DNA of 64,000 nucleotides, taken from contig CAUEHT010000003.1 in NCBI GenBank assembly GCA_958510875.1, forward strand, positions 248,001 to 312,000. The letters run 5' to 3'. The stretch comes from Endomychus coccineus. Lineage: Eukaryota > Arthropoda > Insecta > Coleoptera > Endomychidae. Positions 19,525 to 32,500 of this stretch are shown here, one piece after another. Position numbers and translations under genes: made by a program. How positions within the stretch are numbered: position 1 is the stretch's first letter; every line of letters begins with the position of its first letter. Below the pieces are notes generated by a model. It searched no databases. It was not told the origin of the DNA and saw only the letters and a program-made list of their open reading frames with translations.

Positions 19525-19848
19525 TCAACTCTGGGGGGCAGACAATCCCAGGAATTCCAGTTTCGAGCAGGATTTTCCTGCCCCAATGGCTTCTTCCCCT
19601 CGATATATTATTGCGGTGTTACGCCCTTTATTCATGATATCGATGAGTGGGAGAAGCGCTGTTGTCAACTGTTTCGGTAGGAAAACTGTTAGCTTGCCTT
19701 CTAACTCTGCCAAAACGGCCTCCTCGAATTTTGTATTGACTTTTTTCAAATTTAAAACCAAATAAGGCACCTCCAAGTTCAGTTCAGAGATTTTTGTTGG
19801 TGCTACCCTCTGCAATACTGAGATTTGATTTAATTTGGCCAGATCCAT
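19525..19848 (-). CDS. Small 'VFLPK' protein of Maverick-like elements
   Basis: Encodes 107 residues from an ATG at 19848. The pattern 'MDLAKLNQI', 'YLVLNLKKVNTKFEEAVLAELE' and 'TVFLPKQLT' near residues 60-80 is a compact beta-rich protein I recognise as recurring in arthropod virus-like elements. It looks OB-fold-like and may bind single-stranded DNA; that function is a guess. The frame is intact. It lies on the same strand as, and upstream of, the polymerase fragment, fitting an early replication block. A plus-strand frame over the same bases (19444-19680) with a hydrophobic start is a shadow. Confidence 0.5.
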   Translation of the reverse strand: MDLAKLNQISVLQRVAPTKISELNLEVPYLVLNLKKVNTKFEEAVLAELEGKLTVFLPKQLTTALLPLIDIMNKGRNTAIIYRGEEAIGAGKSCSKLEFLGLSAPQS

Positions 19849-20470
19849 TTTTAAAGAAATCTAAAACAAATTAGTGGAAATTAAAAGTGAGAAGAATTAT
19901 ATTTATTTTCATGGGGTAAATTCACCCATCAAATTGAATAAAAGAAGATTAATAAATACACCAATTTATTATTATTATTATTTGCCCATCAAATTGTATA
20001 AGAGAAGATTAATAAATACTTCCAAAAAGTTGAAGTTTAGCCAGCACAGTTTCAAGAACATACTCTAATATTCAAGTTAATTAATAAATAAACTCACCTT
20101 GATTTCAGCACTCACGAAGACACGTCTAGTTCGTTCTAGAGCTGATTCAATAATGATTTAATAATGATCTGAGGTGTACGCATATCCGCGTTTTGTAGGA
20201 ACTTCTTATCAGTTTCCGTCACGCACACCGTTCATGCAGGATATCTCATCCATCGGTTCTATCCTGTTACTAAGTTCGTTGTAACCTCAAGCAGGATATT
20301 ATATCCTATTTGAAATCAGGTGATTGTAGAAACTTCCTCGAAATATTTAACCGCAGACATTTTTCCTCGGTCAATAACAACTTTACCATGATTGTGGAAG
20401 CATCTTATTTTTTTTTCTTAGTGATTATTTAGAGGATGAAATTAGAATCGGGATGAAATATATAGGGTTT
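19849..20470. other. AT-rich spacer with a short direct repeat
   Basis: CCCATCAAATTG-AAGAAGATTAATAAATAC occurs twice about 58 bases apart (19926 and 19984). A further GCAGGATAT string occurs near 20237 and 20289. I see no gene. The region may hold the promoter of the 'FLPK' gene on the minus strand. Confidence 0.5.
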
Positions 20471-20478
20471 CTCCGAAG

Positions 20479-21169
<691 letters not shown>

Positions 21170-22310
21170 CAGCAATACTTTCCTTATTTATTATTATTAT
21201 TATCATTATCATTATTATTAATACGTTTCTTTACATTTTTTATGAGGATTTTCAGTAGTAAAACTGATAATGCACTAAGATTGAAACATTGCATAACATA
21301 TATTTCATTTTCTTCCTGTGTGGGTGGTGGTGGGGGTGATAGAGCTTCAGATACATTGCTTCGGCAATTGATCGCTGCCGCCACAGGTGTTGGAACTTCA
21401 GTTTGCTGCCAATTCACCGGGTCTCCCTCACTCCCATCATGGAATAATAACTTGAGTTGAATGTTGGTTATATCGTTTTAGGAATAACGTATAAGAATAC
21501 CTCCAGTTGATTTTCATTAACTGGTTGGTGGTCCATAGGCTGCCATTCAGTTCGATTACATTCCTTTCCGGAGGCATCCTTGTTGGGACATATATAAATC
21601 CGATTCACTCGACGTGGCACATTTGTATATAGGACCCCATTCATTATTGCGGTTAGGATTATAAAATTTGATTTCAGCACAGCCATCCCCTCCTCCACTT
21701 ACACTCAAATAACCTAGTTGGTTTGTAGTTAACTTTTTCTCTCCTTTAAATTGTATGTTTTTATTCAGTGCTACTAATTTCATATGGAATTCAAGCAGTT
21801 GACGTGCGTATTCTTCAGAAGACATATCAATACTGATCAGTTCGGAGGAGTGCCACCCATACTCATTTTTTGAAACCCTCGTAATATATCTAGATGGGCA
21901 TCTTCCTTTGTAACATATTCAAACAATTTCCAGCTATTTAGACTGCAGCACATAGAATTATCGTTGGTAGAGTGATGAAGGCAGATATATCTACAGTTTT
22001 CCCGAACAAATTTCGGGCAGCTGCCTTTCAAATTCAACACTTTCACTCGGCGATCTTACCCCAATTTTTTGAGAATGTTCACTATGAATTTGGTTTTACC
22101 CTCACCACTAACGTATATGATGCTATCCGGATCAATATTTTCCTTGAAAATTTCCTCCTTCCGAATATAGTCTTGATATCCGGAGTTGTATGGAATTCCA
22201 TGGTACGTTTCACAAAATATTATTTGCTTCATTTGATTTCTTGAGAGTTCACTTAACTGTGTGGATGGCTTGAATAGAAAATATTTTTCTAACTTTTTTT
22301 CACAATCCAA
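21170..22310 (-). pseudogene. Possible membrane glycoprotein (envelope-like), broken
   Basis: Successive minus-strand frames from about 22310 down read as one protein of roughly 350 residues. A cysteine-containing ectodomain shows 'CPKFVRENCRYICLHH', 'CCSLNSWKLFEY' and 'YICPNKDASGKEC'. Then come a proline stalk ('SPPPPPT'), a hydrophobic segment ('CFNLSALSVLLLKILI') and a basic tail ('KNVKKR'), the layout of a type I membrane protein. Breaks are an in-frame TAA (about 22057), a shift at an A-run (about 21866) and a shift near 21630. The last two parts are joined by a credible small intron (GAG|GTATTC to CTCAAG|TTATTA, about 50 bases). It may belong to the virus-like element or to the Gypsy relic immediately upstream; I recognise no known family. 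Confidence 0.4.
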
Positions 22311-25300
22311 CAAAGCAATCCAGTTTGAGGTGAATTTGTCGCTGTAGATACATTTCTGCAGGTGTTTGCCCATTTAAAAGTGGTGTTGCTCGATATACTA
22401 GAAGTATTTCATGGATCTCCTTATAAATCGATAAGTCTTCATTGATCATTGCTTTGAGTCTACATTTCAACGTTTGTACGTGTCATTCGGGTAAACCTTT
22501 AGTAGCCGGATGTCCTGATGCGATGAATTTCTGAAATATGGCGTTCGTCTTGCAGTAATTTTGTGAATTTTTGAAGGTGAAAATCGTAGCATTGTCTGAG
22601 ACCATCATTACGAGATATCGGTGATTTGCGGAAATTTCGTAGAGGATGTTCATGGTATTCAGTGAAATTGGTGTTTCCTTGAGTACTTTTATCTCTACTG
22701 ATCTTGATTTTTCGTCAACAGCGATTAAATGATAAAATCCTTGAAATGATTCCGCCTAATCGATGTGAATACAATCCCAATTATTCACTGGTGTATCACA
22801 ATGATGTATAGGAGCTTTCGATGGGTTATATTTTATGTTGGCACAATCTTCACAACTTTTCGATATCCTTGGCGATATTTTTTCAGGCACAGTAACGACG
22901 TGCCAATTGCTTCACTTAGTTATCGCCAGGTGCGAGCAATGTAATTCATTTAATACTTCGATTTATAAACTTTTTGGGACTACAATTCGGTTATTTTTGA
23001 ATAGGATTCCTTCATGCAATGTGTGTTCGCTCTCAATGTTTTCTAATTGCAGATCTTGTTTGATTTTTGACAATTCTTCAACCTTTTCAGTTTCTTCTCT
23101 GATTGGTTCTGAAGTCATAGTACTGGTCGATATCCCAAATATTGTCGTCGCACAAATTTGTTAGGTTTCTTCATTGGTGATCATATCGGGTGATAGGTAT
23201 TCTTGTTTAATCGATGCTCGTGACAAACAGTCTACATTTTAATTGTCGATTCCTGGTTTGAATTGGACATCATAGTCAAAACCGTATAGGTAAACGAAAA
23301 AATGAATTGCCAAAGCATATCTATCCAATTGAGAGTAGTTCTGTTCTGACAATAAGCGGGAACAAATGGTCGTTCTGTGTCTTTTATGTTGTGTGATAGT
23401 ACAGCTGCTATTGCATTTGGACTTCTGTTGTTAATACGACTGGCGTTTTTGGATTGAATGGTAATGCTACTGGATCACAGCTGATGTCGTTTTCCAGTTT
23501 GTTGAAAGTGGATTCGCATTATACTGAACAAAAGATTTTTTGATCGTTTTTGATCAATTTATTCAATGAATAGGTAATATTAGATGCGTCCGAAACGAAT
23601 CGAGAATAATACGTTACCATTCCCAAAAATCTACGTTTTTCTGTAATATTCTTCGGTCGTGGCATTTCATCAATTTCGTTGTGTTGAATAGGTTTCAAGG
23701 TATTCGATTTTCCTCTGATAGAAGACACATATCTTTTTGTTCAGATGTAGATCACATTCACGTAATTTCTGAAGACAAGTACGTGGATTTTCCTTGTATT
23801 CTTCCAACGTTTCTCCGTGCAGAATGATAACGTCAAAATATGCAGTCTTGTGGAATTTCATCACATATACGGTTGAATTCTGCTGGCTCCATCTATAAAT
23901 TCCTCGGTGTATCGATATTGTCTGAATGATACTGCTTTCTTCATCAACTTTCAAATATAAATACGGTTTGAAAAGGTCTAATCGACATAGGTATCTCGAA
24001 TTTTGAAGGCTATTGAGTACTTCATCAATATTTTCAATTGGATAATTTGCTCTCATCAACATATCATTGAGTCCGATATTATAACTTACACAGTGTCTAT
24101 GTGATCGTTCTGGTTTTTGAATGGCGAATCTCAATCTCTGGTGTTAGATTTTGTGATCATTCCTTCTGCTTCAAGAGTACCCAATTCTGTTTCTGCTTGT
24201 CGCCTAACGTATATAGAGCGGTGCGTTCTGCGGTGTAACTTGGCTTAGAAACTTTAATTCTCAGAAGCCTAATCCATGTTCTTCCGAGGAGAGGATCATG
24301 ACCTTGAAGTAGTACGTACATTTCTTCAACTGATTTCCGGTCATTGAACATGTTAACCAGCATTTTCCAATAGGATAGAAAATAGAGGTATATGATCGAA
24401 AAACTATATTTTCTGGTAGCAAGGGTTGTTTGATATCGAGGGCTTTGAATTGATCTTCAGGAATCGTGGTTTATTCAGCTTCCGTGTCGATCACAAAATT
24501 CTGATACCGGTTTTAAATTTTTAACTACGCGGAATATATATTTTTTTGATTGATCATGATAAACTATTCACATGGTTCATTGAAGTTGAGGATTTCGTAT
24601 TAAGGCGAGTTTTGGTGCCCAGTTCTATTGCAACCTGTACATTTCGAACTGCTTACATTCTGACGATAATCTCTTGCCATGTGATTATCTTGTTCACAGC
24701 AAGAACATACATTATTGATACCAAGTTTCTAGTGGTCGATTCGTACTTAATTTCGATCTGGACTGATGAAGTAGATTCTTACTGCCTTGACGAATCACTT
24801 GTGGTCGTTTCCGATTCTGTGATATCTGGCTTCGGTTTGATTGCTACTCCGGAAGTTCCCTCTGCTAATTCCGTTCAGTGCGTTAATGATCGTATTTATA
24901 TTGATGGAAGTTTTGTTAGTTCGTGACTGTCCATTTTTTAAGCTTCTAACGAAATTGCTTTTGTCACAATTTCGTCGAATTTGATGAGTTCAGACTGATG
25001 GGTTTCTTCTTCTCCATATTCACACTCTTCTAAGTTGCGTTGTAGTGCTGCTGTATATTCTGCGATAGTTTCAGTTTCTTTTCATATGTTTATAAGAAGT
25101 AGAGTTAAGTTACCAGAATACTCTCTCCTGGAGCTGAATAATTTTCTAGTTGATTGATGAGCTCCTTGTACTCAAGTTCTTCTGGCGATTTTGGAGCTAC
25201 TAAAGCAGCCAAGAAGTTATGATTGGGTGCTCCGATTGAGTTGAGTATTATTTGAGCGCTTTTCTCATTTTTAGCCAGTTATTCCTTCATTCTGATATAC

Positions 25301-25400
25301 TTTTTGAACCCACACTCTTTTAAGTTGCGTCGTAGGGCTATATATTCTGCGACAGTTTCAGTCTCTTTTTGATATCTGCAATCTGGGATATAACACATTA
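22310..25400 (-). mobile_element. Decayed Ty3/Gypsy retrotransposon (gag-pol relic)
   Basis: Many short minus-strand frames line up in gag-pol order from high to low coordinates. A faint gag/nucleocapsid region lies at about 25390-24930 and a protease/linker region at 24500-24157. The RT is at 24134-23670 ('RYLCRLDLFKPYLYLKVDEES', 'ECDLHLNKKICVF'), followed by the RT/RNase H junction ('KRRFLGMVTYYSRFV', 23728-23519). The integrase C-part is at about 22900-22310 ('SGHPATKGLPE', 'YRATPLLNGQTPAEMYL'). Stops and shifts are frequent, so it is an old copy. No LTR was found on either side. It lies on the same strand as, and abuts, the possible glycoprotein gene. Confidence 0.8.
23519..24134 (-). pseudogene. 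Ty3/Gypsy reverse transcriptase and RNase H junction
   Basis: Two overlapping frames (24134-23670 and 23728-23519) hold the palm of a Gypsy-type RT. The segment after the 'CRLDLFKPYLYLKVDEES' block (motif A, normally a D-hydrophobic-x-x-Y pattern) continues to a site where the catalytic YxDD box is degraded ('YFDVIILHGET'). 'YLETYSTQRN' and 'FLGMVTYYSRFV' then mark the start of the connection domain. Loss of YxDD and the frame change show that the enzyme is dead. Confidence 0.75.
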
Positions 25401-25980
25401 GTACAGTTGTCTGGACTCAAGTCGATGTTTATATCACCTTGAAATATCTCACTTTGTTGTTGTCACTTGGGTGATTTTGTTCTAGGTTTGTTATGGATTC
25501 TCATTTAATATAAAATTGCGATAAATAAGTGTTTATATCATGAATACAGAATGTGATTCTCATTACGCTTACTGAACTGAATGCACATTGGGGTTAATGT
25601 GGTTGTTTATGTATATGATTGTTCAATCATTTCTGTTTATTGAACCATCATTGTAGAAAAATATTATAACCTTGCATTTTACAATTTTGAGGAGTTATTC
25701 GCCATGTTTCCGTACTATAATGTGGAAATTATGATTTTGAAATGAGTCTATAAGAATATTATATCAATCAAAATGACACGAAGGGCAGAAAATTGATAAT
25801 TTTCTGTTTGTACAGATACCTTGATCAGTATTTCACGATTCTGGACTGATTGTATCGAAACGTTGTTAAATTTTCTCAACATAAGCCCGTTGTGAAATGA
25901 ACAGACCTGACTTACGTTGTTTAATTTGTATGCTCAAAAATGAGTCAAGTGAACCTATCTTGATTTCAAATTCCGAAGCA
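25401..25980. other. AT-rich junction between the Gypsy and copia relics
   Basis: No gene is seen. The position corresponds to the missing 3' end of the copia element (RNase H and 3' LTR), but I could not find a second copy of the LTR present at 29.35-29.6 kb. Confidence 0.4.
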
Positions 25981-25987
25981 AGGAGTT

Positions 25988-26485
25988 TCAAAAATGAATC
26001 AACTGCAACTTGTGTAGGTGTAGATCCAGCGACGAGACCATCGTTAACATATATTGATATAAGTAATTTTCTTGATTATTCTGTCGAATGTAGATACACT
26101 GATCTGCCATCGAACGAATAAAGCAGTTCTTTTCCATGAATAAATGAAACCTGTTGTTCCAACAACTAGGTAATTGTTTGAGTTCATATATTGATTTCTT
26201 GAGATGGCAAACACGACCGGTCCCATCGTCCAAAACTTGTGTTTGCATCATATGAATCTCTGCGTCAATTTCACCATATAAGAACGTGGTTCTCACATCG
26301 AATTGGCTGAGGACCAAATTGTCTTCAGCTGCAGTAGCGAATATAGCACGAATTGAGTCATAACGAGCCACTGAACTGAATGTTTTGTCATAGTCTACCT
26401 CAGGACGTTGGAACATACCATGAGCAACCAGGCGAGCTCGATATCGGTCTATTGAACCATTTGGTTTGTGTTTTACACGAAGCAC
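25988..26485 (-). pseudogene. Copia reverse transcriptase fragment
   Basis: Encodes about 165 residues. 'VKHKPNGSIDRYRARLVAHG' opens the copia RT, 'QFDVRTTFLYGEI' is motif A (family DVKTAFLNG), and 'LKKSIYELKQLPSCWN' is the conserved YGLKQ-type box. The catalytic YVDD box should follow 'DQCIYIRQ', but the frame degenerates there ('MLTMVSSLDL'). An upstream hinge fragment (26964-26581) carries the usual low-complexity acidic linker with repeated 'ISNEEGC'. Confidence 0.85.
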
Positions 26486-27158
26486 CTAACGATTTTTGAA
26501 AGTACGATTAGCCGGTGACAATAGAGCCAAATCCAAACTATCATTTTCTTCAAAAGCGTTAATTTATTCTTCCATAGCATCTAACCATTTTTCGTATTGT
26601 TACTTTTCATGACATCACTGAAATTTGTTGACTCGAGGTTTTCATGAACAGCTTCAGTCAAACATGCTGACGCGCTGTGCGTCTGCTGGTTTCGTGAACT
26701 ATGCGGCTGATAACCTAGTTCATAGTCATCGAACTTCACTGGTTGACGAATAATACGAACAGGGCGCATATCTTGTCCTATTTCTGAGATTTCACAATTC
26801 TCTTGAACAGTGCTTGATATTTCGTCACATGTTTCAGCGAGGTCCCCTTCTTCAGAGATGCATCCCTCTTCATTAGAGATGCATCCCTCTTCATCACTGT
26901 GAGTTACTTTCCTCGGAGGAGAGTGCTGAAATTCGAGTTCAATTAGATTGTTGATGGTACACAAAGTTTCTCAGGGTGGAAATCAACGTTGCGTGAATTT
27001 ATTACGCGATGCTCAGATGGTATCCAAACTTTATAACCATCTTTTTCAACAACGTGGCCAATGAAGTAACCGAAGACAGTTTTGTTATCAAATTTCGAGC
27101 AAATTCTTGAAAATATTGACATAACACTCTGAACCAAGAATTCGTAGAAATTCGAAGA

Positions 27159-28236
27159 TCACAATGCTTTACCAGACCATAATTCAAATGGTGATTTATC
27201 TGGAACACTCGATTTTCCTGTGCGATTGATTAGAAATGTGGCTATGTCACATGCATGGGTCCAAAACGATTTCGACAGTTTGCTCACTGAAAGCATTGAT
27301 CGAGCCAGTTCAACAACGTGCCGATTTGATTGTTCCGCAACGCCATTCTGCTCTGGCGTATACGGACATGTCATTCGAAATTCGATACCACGTTTACGTA
27401 GGCATCTGTGTTTGTACACTGGCACAATCAAATTCACCACCTCCGTGTGAACGAAGGGTTTTCACTTTATGTCCCGTATTATCACACTCGATCAGAAACG
27501 TTTCCAGATGCGTAGCCACTCCAGATTTTCCTTTCATGAAAAATATACGCACAAAACGAGAAAAGTCATCTTAAAAGACAACGTAATAACAAAAACCATT
27601 GATTGACTCGACAGACATCGGGCAATTCACGTCACAGTCGATTAATTCACCGACAACTTGCGGACGGTGTTCGTGTTGACGCGAATTGAACGGTTCACGA
27701 TGTGATTTACCGAGAACATAACCATCACTAAGCCATGCAGTGTCCGAGCATCTAACAGAAATACCGTAACTAGATAGCACTTCGCGCACATGTCGTTTAT
27801 CTTGATGACCCAGCCGTTCGTGCCACCCGTACAGCTGATCTCCAGTTGTAGTTAGGTTAATTCCCACTTGTGAATTGGGAATACGAACGCGCATATCTAT
27901 AATGTACACGGAACTTCTCAGTTCACCGGTCGCGACAATTTTACAGTCACGTCGAATTTTCATCCCTTCGGAATTGAATATAATATTATTTCCATGCTCA
28001 GCAGCCTGTCGAATTGAAAATAGTTGGTGAAGAACCTCAGCCACATACCAGACGTCTTCTAAGGGAGCAAAACGACCACTTGTTGTCAATGTAAACCTCC
28101 ACATTAACACATCCAGACCCATATGTCTGAACCCTTTGTGGAATTGGAAATTTCTCAAATGTAGCAAAGTGTTGTTTGTTAGCTGTTCCTTGGTGTGTTG
28201 CATCGGAATCTGATATCCATGAATCAGCTGAAACAA
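27159..28236 (-). pseudogene. Copia integrase core fragments
   Basis: Frame 28236-27571 holds the GAG-pre-integrase block with 'WHERLGHQDKRHVREVL' (HHCC-like zinc region) and 'INGFCYYVVF' at the start of the DDE core. Frame 27440-27159 resumes at 'GIEFRMTCPYTPEQNGVAEQSNRH', the region of the catalytic glutamate, and 'LINRTGKS'. Between them about 130 bases are degenerate or frameshifted. No intact integrase can be made. Confidence 0.85.
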
Positions 28237-29123
28237 AGTCGGTGTTTACTGTCAGACCTGTAGCGACAAATATACCAGGTTTGCTATCATTTTTCGAACC
28301 GGAGTGTTTGTTATTACTGTTTGCAGCATTTTCCATAATTGCATCTCTCTGTTCTGCAGCGGCGCGCTCTCGACAATTGGCAATGAGATATCCCACTTTC
28401 TTACAATATATACACGAACGTATTCCTTTTCTTTTGATCGAGAATGAGTCTGGTGGCGTTTTGTCTTTGGTCTTTGAATGATCATGTGATTTCGGTTTTA
28501 CGTAGAAAGCGCCAGCTGTCTGAGACGTCCCATGCGTGGTTAGCGAACTTTCAATTGAGCGTAAATTTTCAATAAGAATCTTTGTTGTCTGTTCCGTTTC
28601 TGGAACACGATACCAAGTCGAACGGTAGTATTGATATTCGGGACCAAGCGTGTTGAAGATACGATGATGAAGCAGTGAAACTGCAATCACGATGACACTT
28701 GGGCCTGACAGCTCATTGTATCTTGCCGTACCACTTTCTCGAGCCATCGCAAAAATTCCGCAGTCGCGGATTCAAACCCGCGACCGGCAGCCACAGTGAT
28801 TACAAGATCGATGCTTGTACCACTGAGCTACCTGCCCCCCAAGTATGGCGTTTACATTACTCTCTTTCAATCCCTGAAGTATATCGTCAAATACGTTGGC
28901 TTATGTTCTGTTACGGGATTGGCATTATCTTTTGAAATTTCGAAGAAATTATCAAACAATGTGTTTGACTTCTAAAGGGAGTGACGGTGCCGATCATACG
29001 AGCTGCACATGCGTTATCACGTTGCCATCGTCGGTAGGCTTCAGACGGTTCCATCTCGCCTTCTGGCGGCATTGGACACTTGCGAATTCCATCCACGATT
29101 GAATGAAGACAATGTTCTTTCAA
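28037..29123 (-). pseudogene. Copia Gag fragments with a degenerate zinc knuckle
   Basis: The first part (29123-28911) has the copia Gag N-terminal pattern ('HSIVDGIRKCP...W...DNACAARMIG'). After the inserted tRNA-like unit, the second part (28747-28037) reads the Gag core and a CX2CX4xX4C knuckle 'CIYCKKVGYLIANC', where the usual histidine is tyrosine. It continues into the protease region ('SWISDSDATHQ', normally D-S-G-A). Both key positions are altered, so the copy is dead. Confidence 0.75.
28752..28838 (-). repeat. tRNA-Thr-like SINE unit inserted in copia gag
   Basis: On the minus strand the unit reads an A box (TAGCTCAGTGGTA), an anticodon-like loop CTTGTAA (TGT, threonine) between pairing GAT/ATC arms, and a T arm (GTCGCGGGTTTGAATCCGCGAC) with a perfect stem and a near-consensus B box. 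The acceptor stem does not pair, so it is a SINE head or a tRNA pseudogene and not a working tRNA. It interrupts the Gag frame. Confidence 0.65.
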
Positions 29124-29348
29124 ACAAAGTTATATTTGCCACTTTCATGTTTCCCATTGATCATCACTTCCTAATTTACGAATGTTTGTCACAACACGCA
29201 ACACGACTCCTTTCTTCAGCTTGTTGATTACCTCCTTCGGACATTTTTCTTAGTCACTTGAGATTTTGACTTTACGATACCGATTCAAACGAAATCGACA
29301 AAGCTTGCACTTTATCGCGATTTCAAAACGTAACTAGACCCATTAACT

Positions 29349-29597
29349 TGTGATGGTTAATGTGAATCGGCAAAGAAAGAATACCAATTAATAATCAAAG
29401 TAAACATCTATTAATTCAAATGTACAAGAGGGACGCTAACAACTTTGTAGAGTAACACAACCCACATCGCACCTGTGTATATAAAGAGAATAGAGAATGT
29501 TCTCTTACTGACCAGAGAATCAAATGAGCATAGAACTATACGTTGTACAGTTTACAGAATAGTTACAGATTTACACATAAATATCAATACTTCAACA
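29349..29597 (-). repeat. 5' LTR of the copia element
   Basis: Read on the minus strand it begins TGTTGAAGTATTG, contains TATATA near CTTTATATACACAGG, and ends ATTAACCATCACA. The next bases, AGTTAATGGGTCTAG, resemble the copia primer site that pairs with an internal part of initiator-Met tRNA. It has TG...CA ends. Only one copy is present. Confidence 0.6.
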
Positions 29598-32500
29598 TCG
29601 GTTACTCCCACAAATAGTTTGGAACTTTTTAACCACACGAATTTAAAATAATTGTTTTTTTCATACATTTTCGCTTTTACTTTGTACAGTAGATGCTCAG
29701 AGAGACTTTGATTAATGTAGGTTGGTTTGTCAGAGGCATCTTGTTGAACACTTTTGAAGTGGGTTTAATTTGCTTGGAAATTTGGAAAACTTGAGTTCTT
29801 GTGTTTTTGTTCGCGAATTCAACGGTAATCTTCTAGTGTTTCTTATTCAGATTTTGAAAATGGTTTGCACTGATATCTCTGTTGTTTATAGTTGAGTTTA
29901 ATGTTTTATCCAGCTGCTTTATTATGTAACTAATGAATTTTCATTATGTTCAATAGGTATCCCATAAATCTGTATTTCATTATTTTTTTGATTACATTCT
30001 TCATATTCCAGTTTAGATTCATTAATAAATTATTTTTCAAGTTTAATATATTGAAGTTTAATTGAACTTACCTAGCTTATTATTATTATTCCAGCTTTCT
30101 GAAATGTTTCAATATCTGCAAGTATGTCAGAAAAAGCTTTGGAAACATCGTCCACTGGAGAAATTTAACGGATACAAGCATGCTATGTGACAATTCATCA
30201 ACATACACATTTGGTGAGAAAAGTTATGGAGGTGGAAAAGATATGAATGCTACCTTAGAACACGTGGTTGGAGATAATCATGATCTCAGTGGTATATTAT
30301 TTTGATTCCAATCATGTAATTTCTCATTATTTGCAGGAATTGACTGTCCCACATTAATAAAAATATTTGCGTACTTTTACTGTGATCAAAGGGTGCTGTC
30401 AGCAGAGGTCAAGTAGGAGTTCTATTTTCGCTAAAATTTCTTCTTCTGGTCTCTTGATTTTTAGGAATTGTGCCTTGGCTAATTTGTAGTGAGTTGCTAA
30501 TATTAGTATAATTTGGAAAGATCATCGTCTACCTTGGCTATAGTTCAATTTGCCTAGATTCCTTACCATTATTTATTTTTTCATAGTCAAGTCAGCGATT
30601 TGGACTTAAGTTGTAATGTGTCGCTACTTTTCTCTTATATTTATACTTTTATTTCCTTGCTCCATTGGCTGCACTATTGGGCGTCATAATGCAAATGCAC
30701 TGAAACGAAGGTGCTTGGTTGGCCAAAGTTCGTCGGAAAGAGAAACAGTATGTCGGGAGATTTAAATTGTAATGCGGCGAATATACAAATCCATAAGAAA
30801 TAATAGCAATTATAAATGAACCTATATAATTCACTAGCTGAACAGCAAAGTTGCGGCACTCTACCTAGTGAGCTCCTCCCCTATGCCTATAACCTTCAAA
30901 GCTGCAACAAAAATTCGAATCCTTATCTCCTCTCTCAACATTTCATCGCTAGCTCACACGATATACTTCGAAAATTATAGGTTTTCCTCTCGTGAAGTTA
31001 AAAAAAAATACCTATAATAATATTATCAAACTATAATCAGATACGACATGTCGTAGACAAATCGGATTAAATTGAGTATAACAGAGTTCACTTCAATAAA
31101 ATACAGTAAAACTATTTTTTGTCAAATTTCCACCAGAGATTTTATTTTTCAATAAACACAACTTTTACATCATTGTCATCTCTGATTAGGGTTCACTTTG
31201 TGCAACCTTCGAAGAGTAACTCTCAACGAATGATTTCAAATCTCTTCTTGCGATAACAGGTAAGAAAGTTAACTTAAAAATATTGGATTAGTTTTATTTA
31301 CCGCTTTTCAGACTTGAAACATACTACTAAATACTATATGATGTATAGTGGGTTGCATAACCAGTATTAAGTAAAAAGTTACAATAGTATACAAAATGCT
31401 GTTTCAGCACAACACCTATCAGTATTTTATTTTCATATCTTTTTTTCTAAAAGCTTCCAAGCAGTGTTATATTTTCATTAGTTTGAGACAACGATGCGAT
31501 TATATTCTTTTGTTCTCCTGTTAGAGCTGATCTCAAATAAACTATGAGTTCCCACTGGATACACTATAAAAGTAAAAAAAATATTCAACCTTATCCAACA
31601 TCGACTAATCTGGTGAAGATAGTAATGATAGTTTTGCCGCTACGTTTGACGACCCTAGAAGCAGTTTCGATTCAATGACGATACAAGTGTGATTTGCGGG
31701 GAACGCCTCTCCGACTTGCTGTTGATTATCGTGATTGCAGGTGTACGAGATTGAAATAACGTCTGTATTATCTATTTGCGAGATATCGATATTCAATTAG
31801 TGAAATGTATATAAACTATAAGAATATCAACATATAAAGTACCTAATATTTATGTTTGCATCATAATTTTGTACACTTCATCGCGACATCGTAAACACGA
31901 GACCCCTACATGAAAAATAGTTGAATTACTTGAGGTTTGGTTAGCAAACTGGGGTTCCGATTTTGCTACCTTCAGTTGTCTTCTTCATTTAACTACTACA
32001 TCCGGCTCGTATGACATTTTGTTCGTGGGCTGCCACTTTTGTATTCAAGTTTAAACCCACTATATGATTGTTATAAATAAGAAATATTCACAATTATTCT
32101 CTAAAACTACTCTTAAAATAACAAGGATCTTTACTAATCTTTAGGCTAGCAAATAGCTATTATCAAAGGAGAATCCGAAAGTTCCTCAGTACCTATTTTT
32201 AGTGGGTAATGGTGAATATATCTCATTTATAGTGTTGTAGTGTATTCACAGTGTGAACACTTTAATTGTTTAATAGCAACTTAATGTTGTATATTCCTTA
32301 ATTTCAGTTGAATGTAGTAGTACTTGTGAATTGTATTATTACAACCTCTACTCCCAGGCTCTCGGCACATACTTGTCCTTCCTGTATTTCGACGGGACAT
32401 AATTTTTACCGACCGAGTTGTCATAGATGGCAATTACATTTTGAACATGATGTGTAAGGTGTAAGATGATAAGTTACAATACGTAAAACATATTGATTTG

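Larger units (their letters stand above)
25981..29597 (-). mobile_element. Decayed Ty1/copia retrotransposon, 3' truncated
   Basis: From the 5' side (high coordinates) it has a 249-bp LTR (29349-29597), a primer-binding site like the internal initiator-Met tRNA site used by insect copia, and gag (about 29123-28100) with a knuckle. Integrase (28236-27159) and reverse transcriptase (26964-25988) follow. Domain order GAG-INT-RT is diagnostic of copia. Frameshifts and stops occur throughout, a tRNA-like unit is inserted in gag, and RNase H and the 3' LTR are missing. Confidence 0.85.

Noticed and set aside
19444..19680. Plus-strand frame with a signal-peptide-like start and cysteines
   Set aside because: It is the antisense of the 'FLPK' protein gene, which has the better family pattern.
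28752..28838. Functional tRNA-Thr gene
   Set aside because: T arm and boxes are good, but the acceptor stem does not pair.
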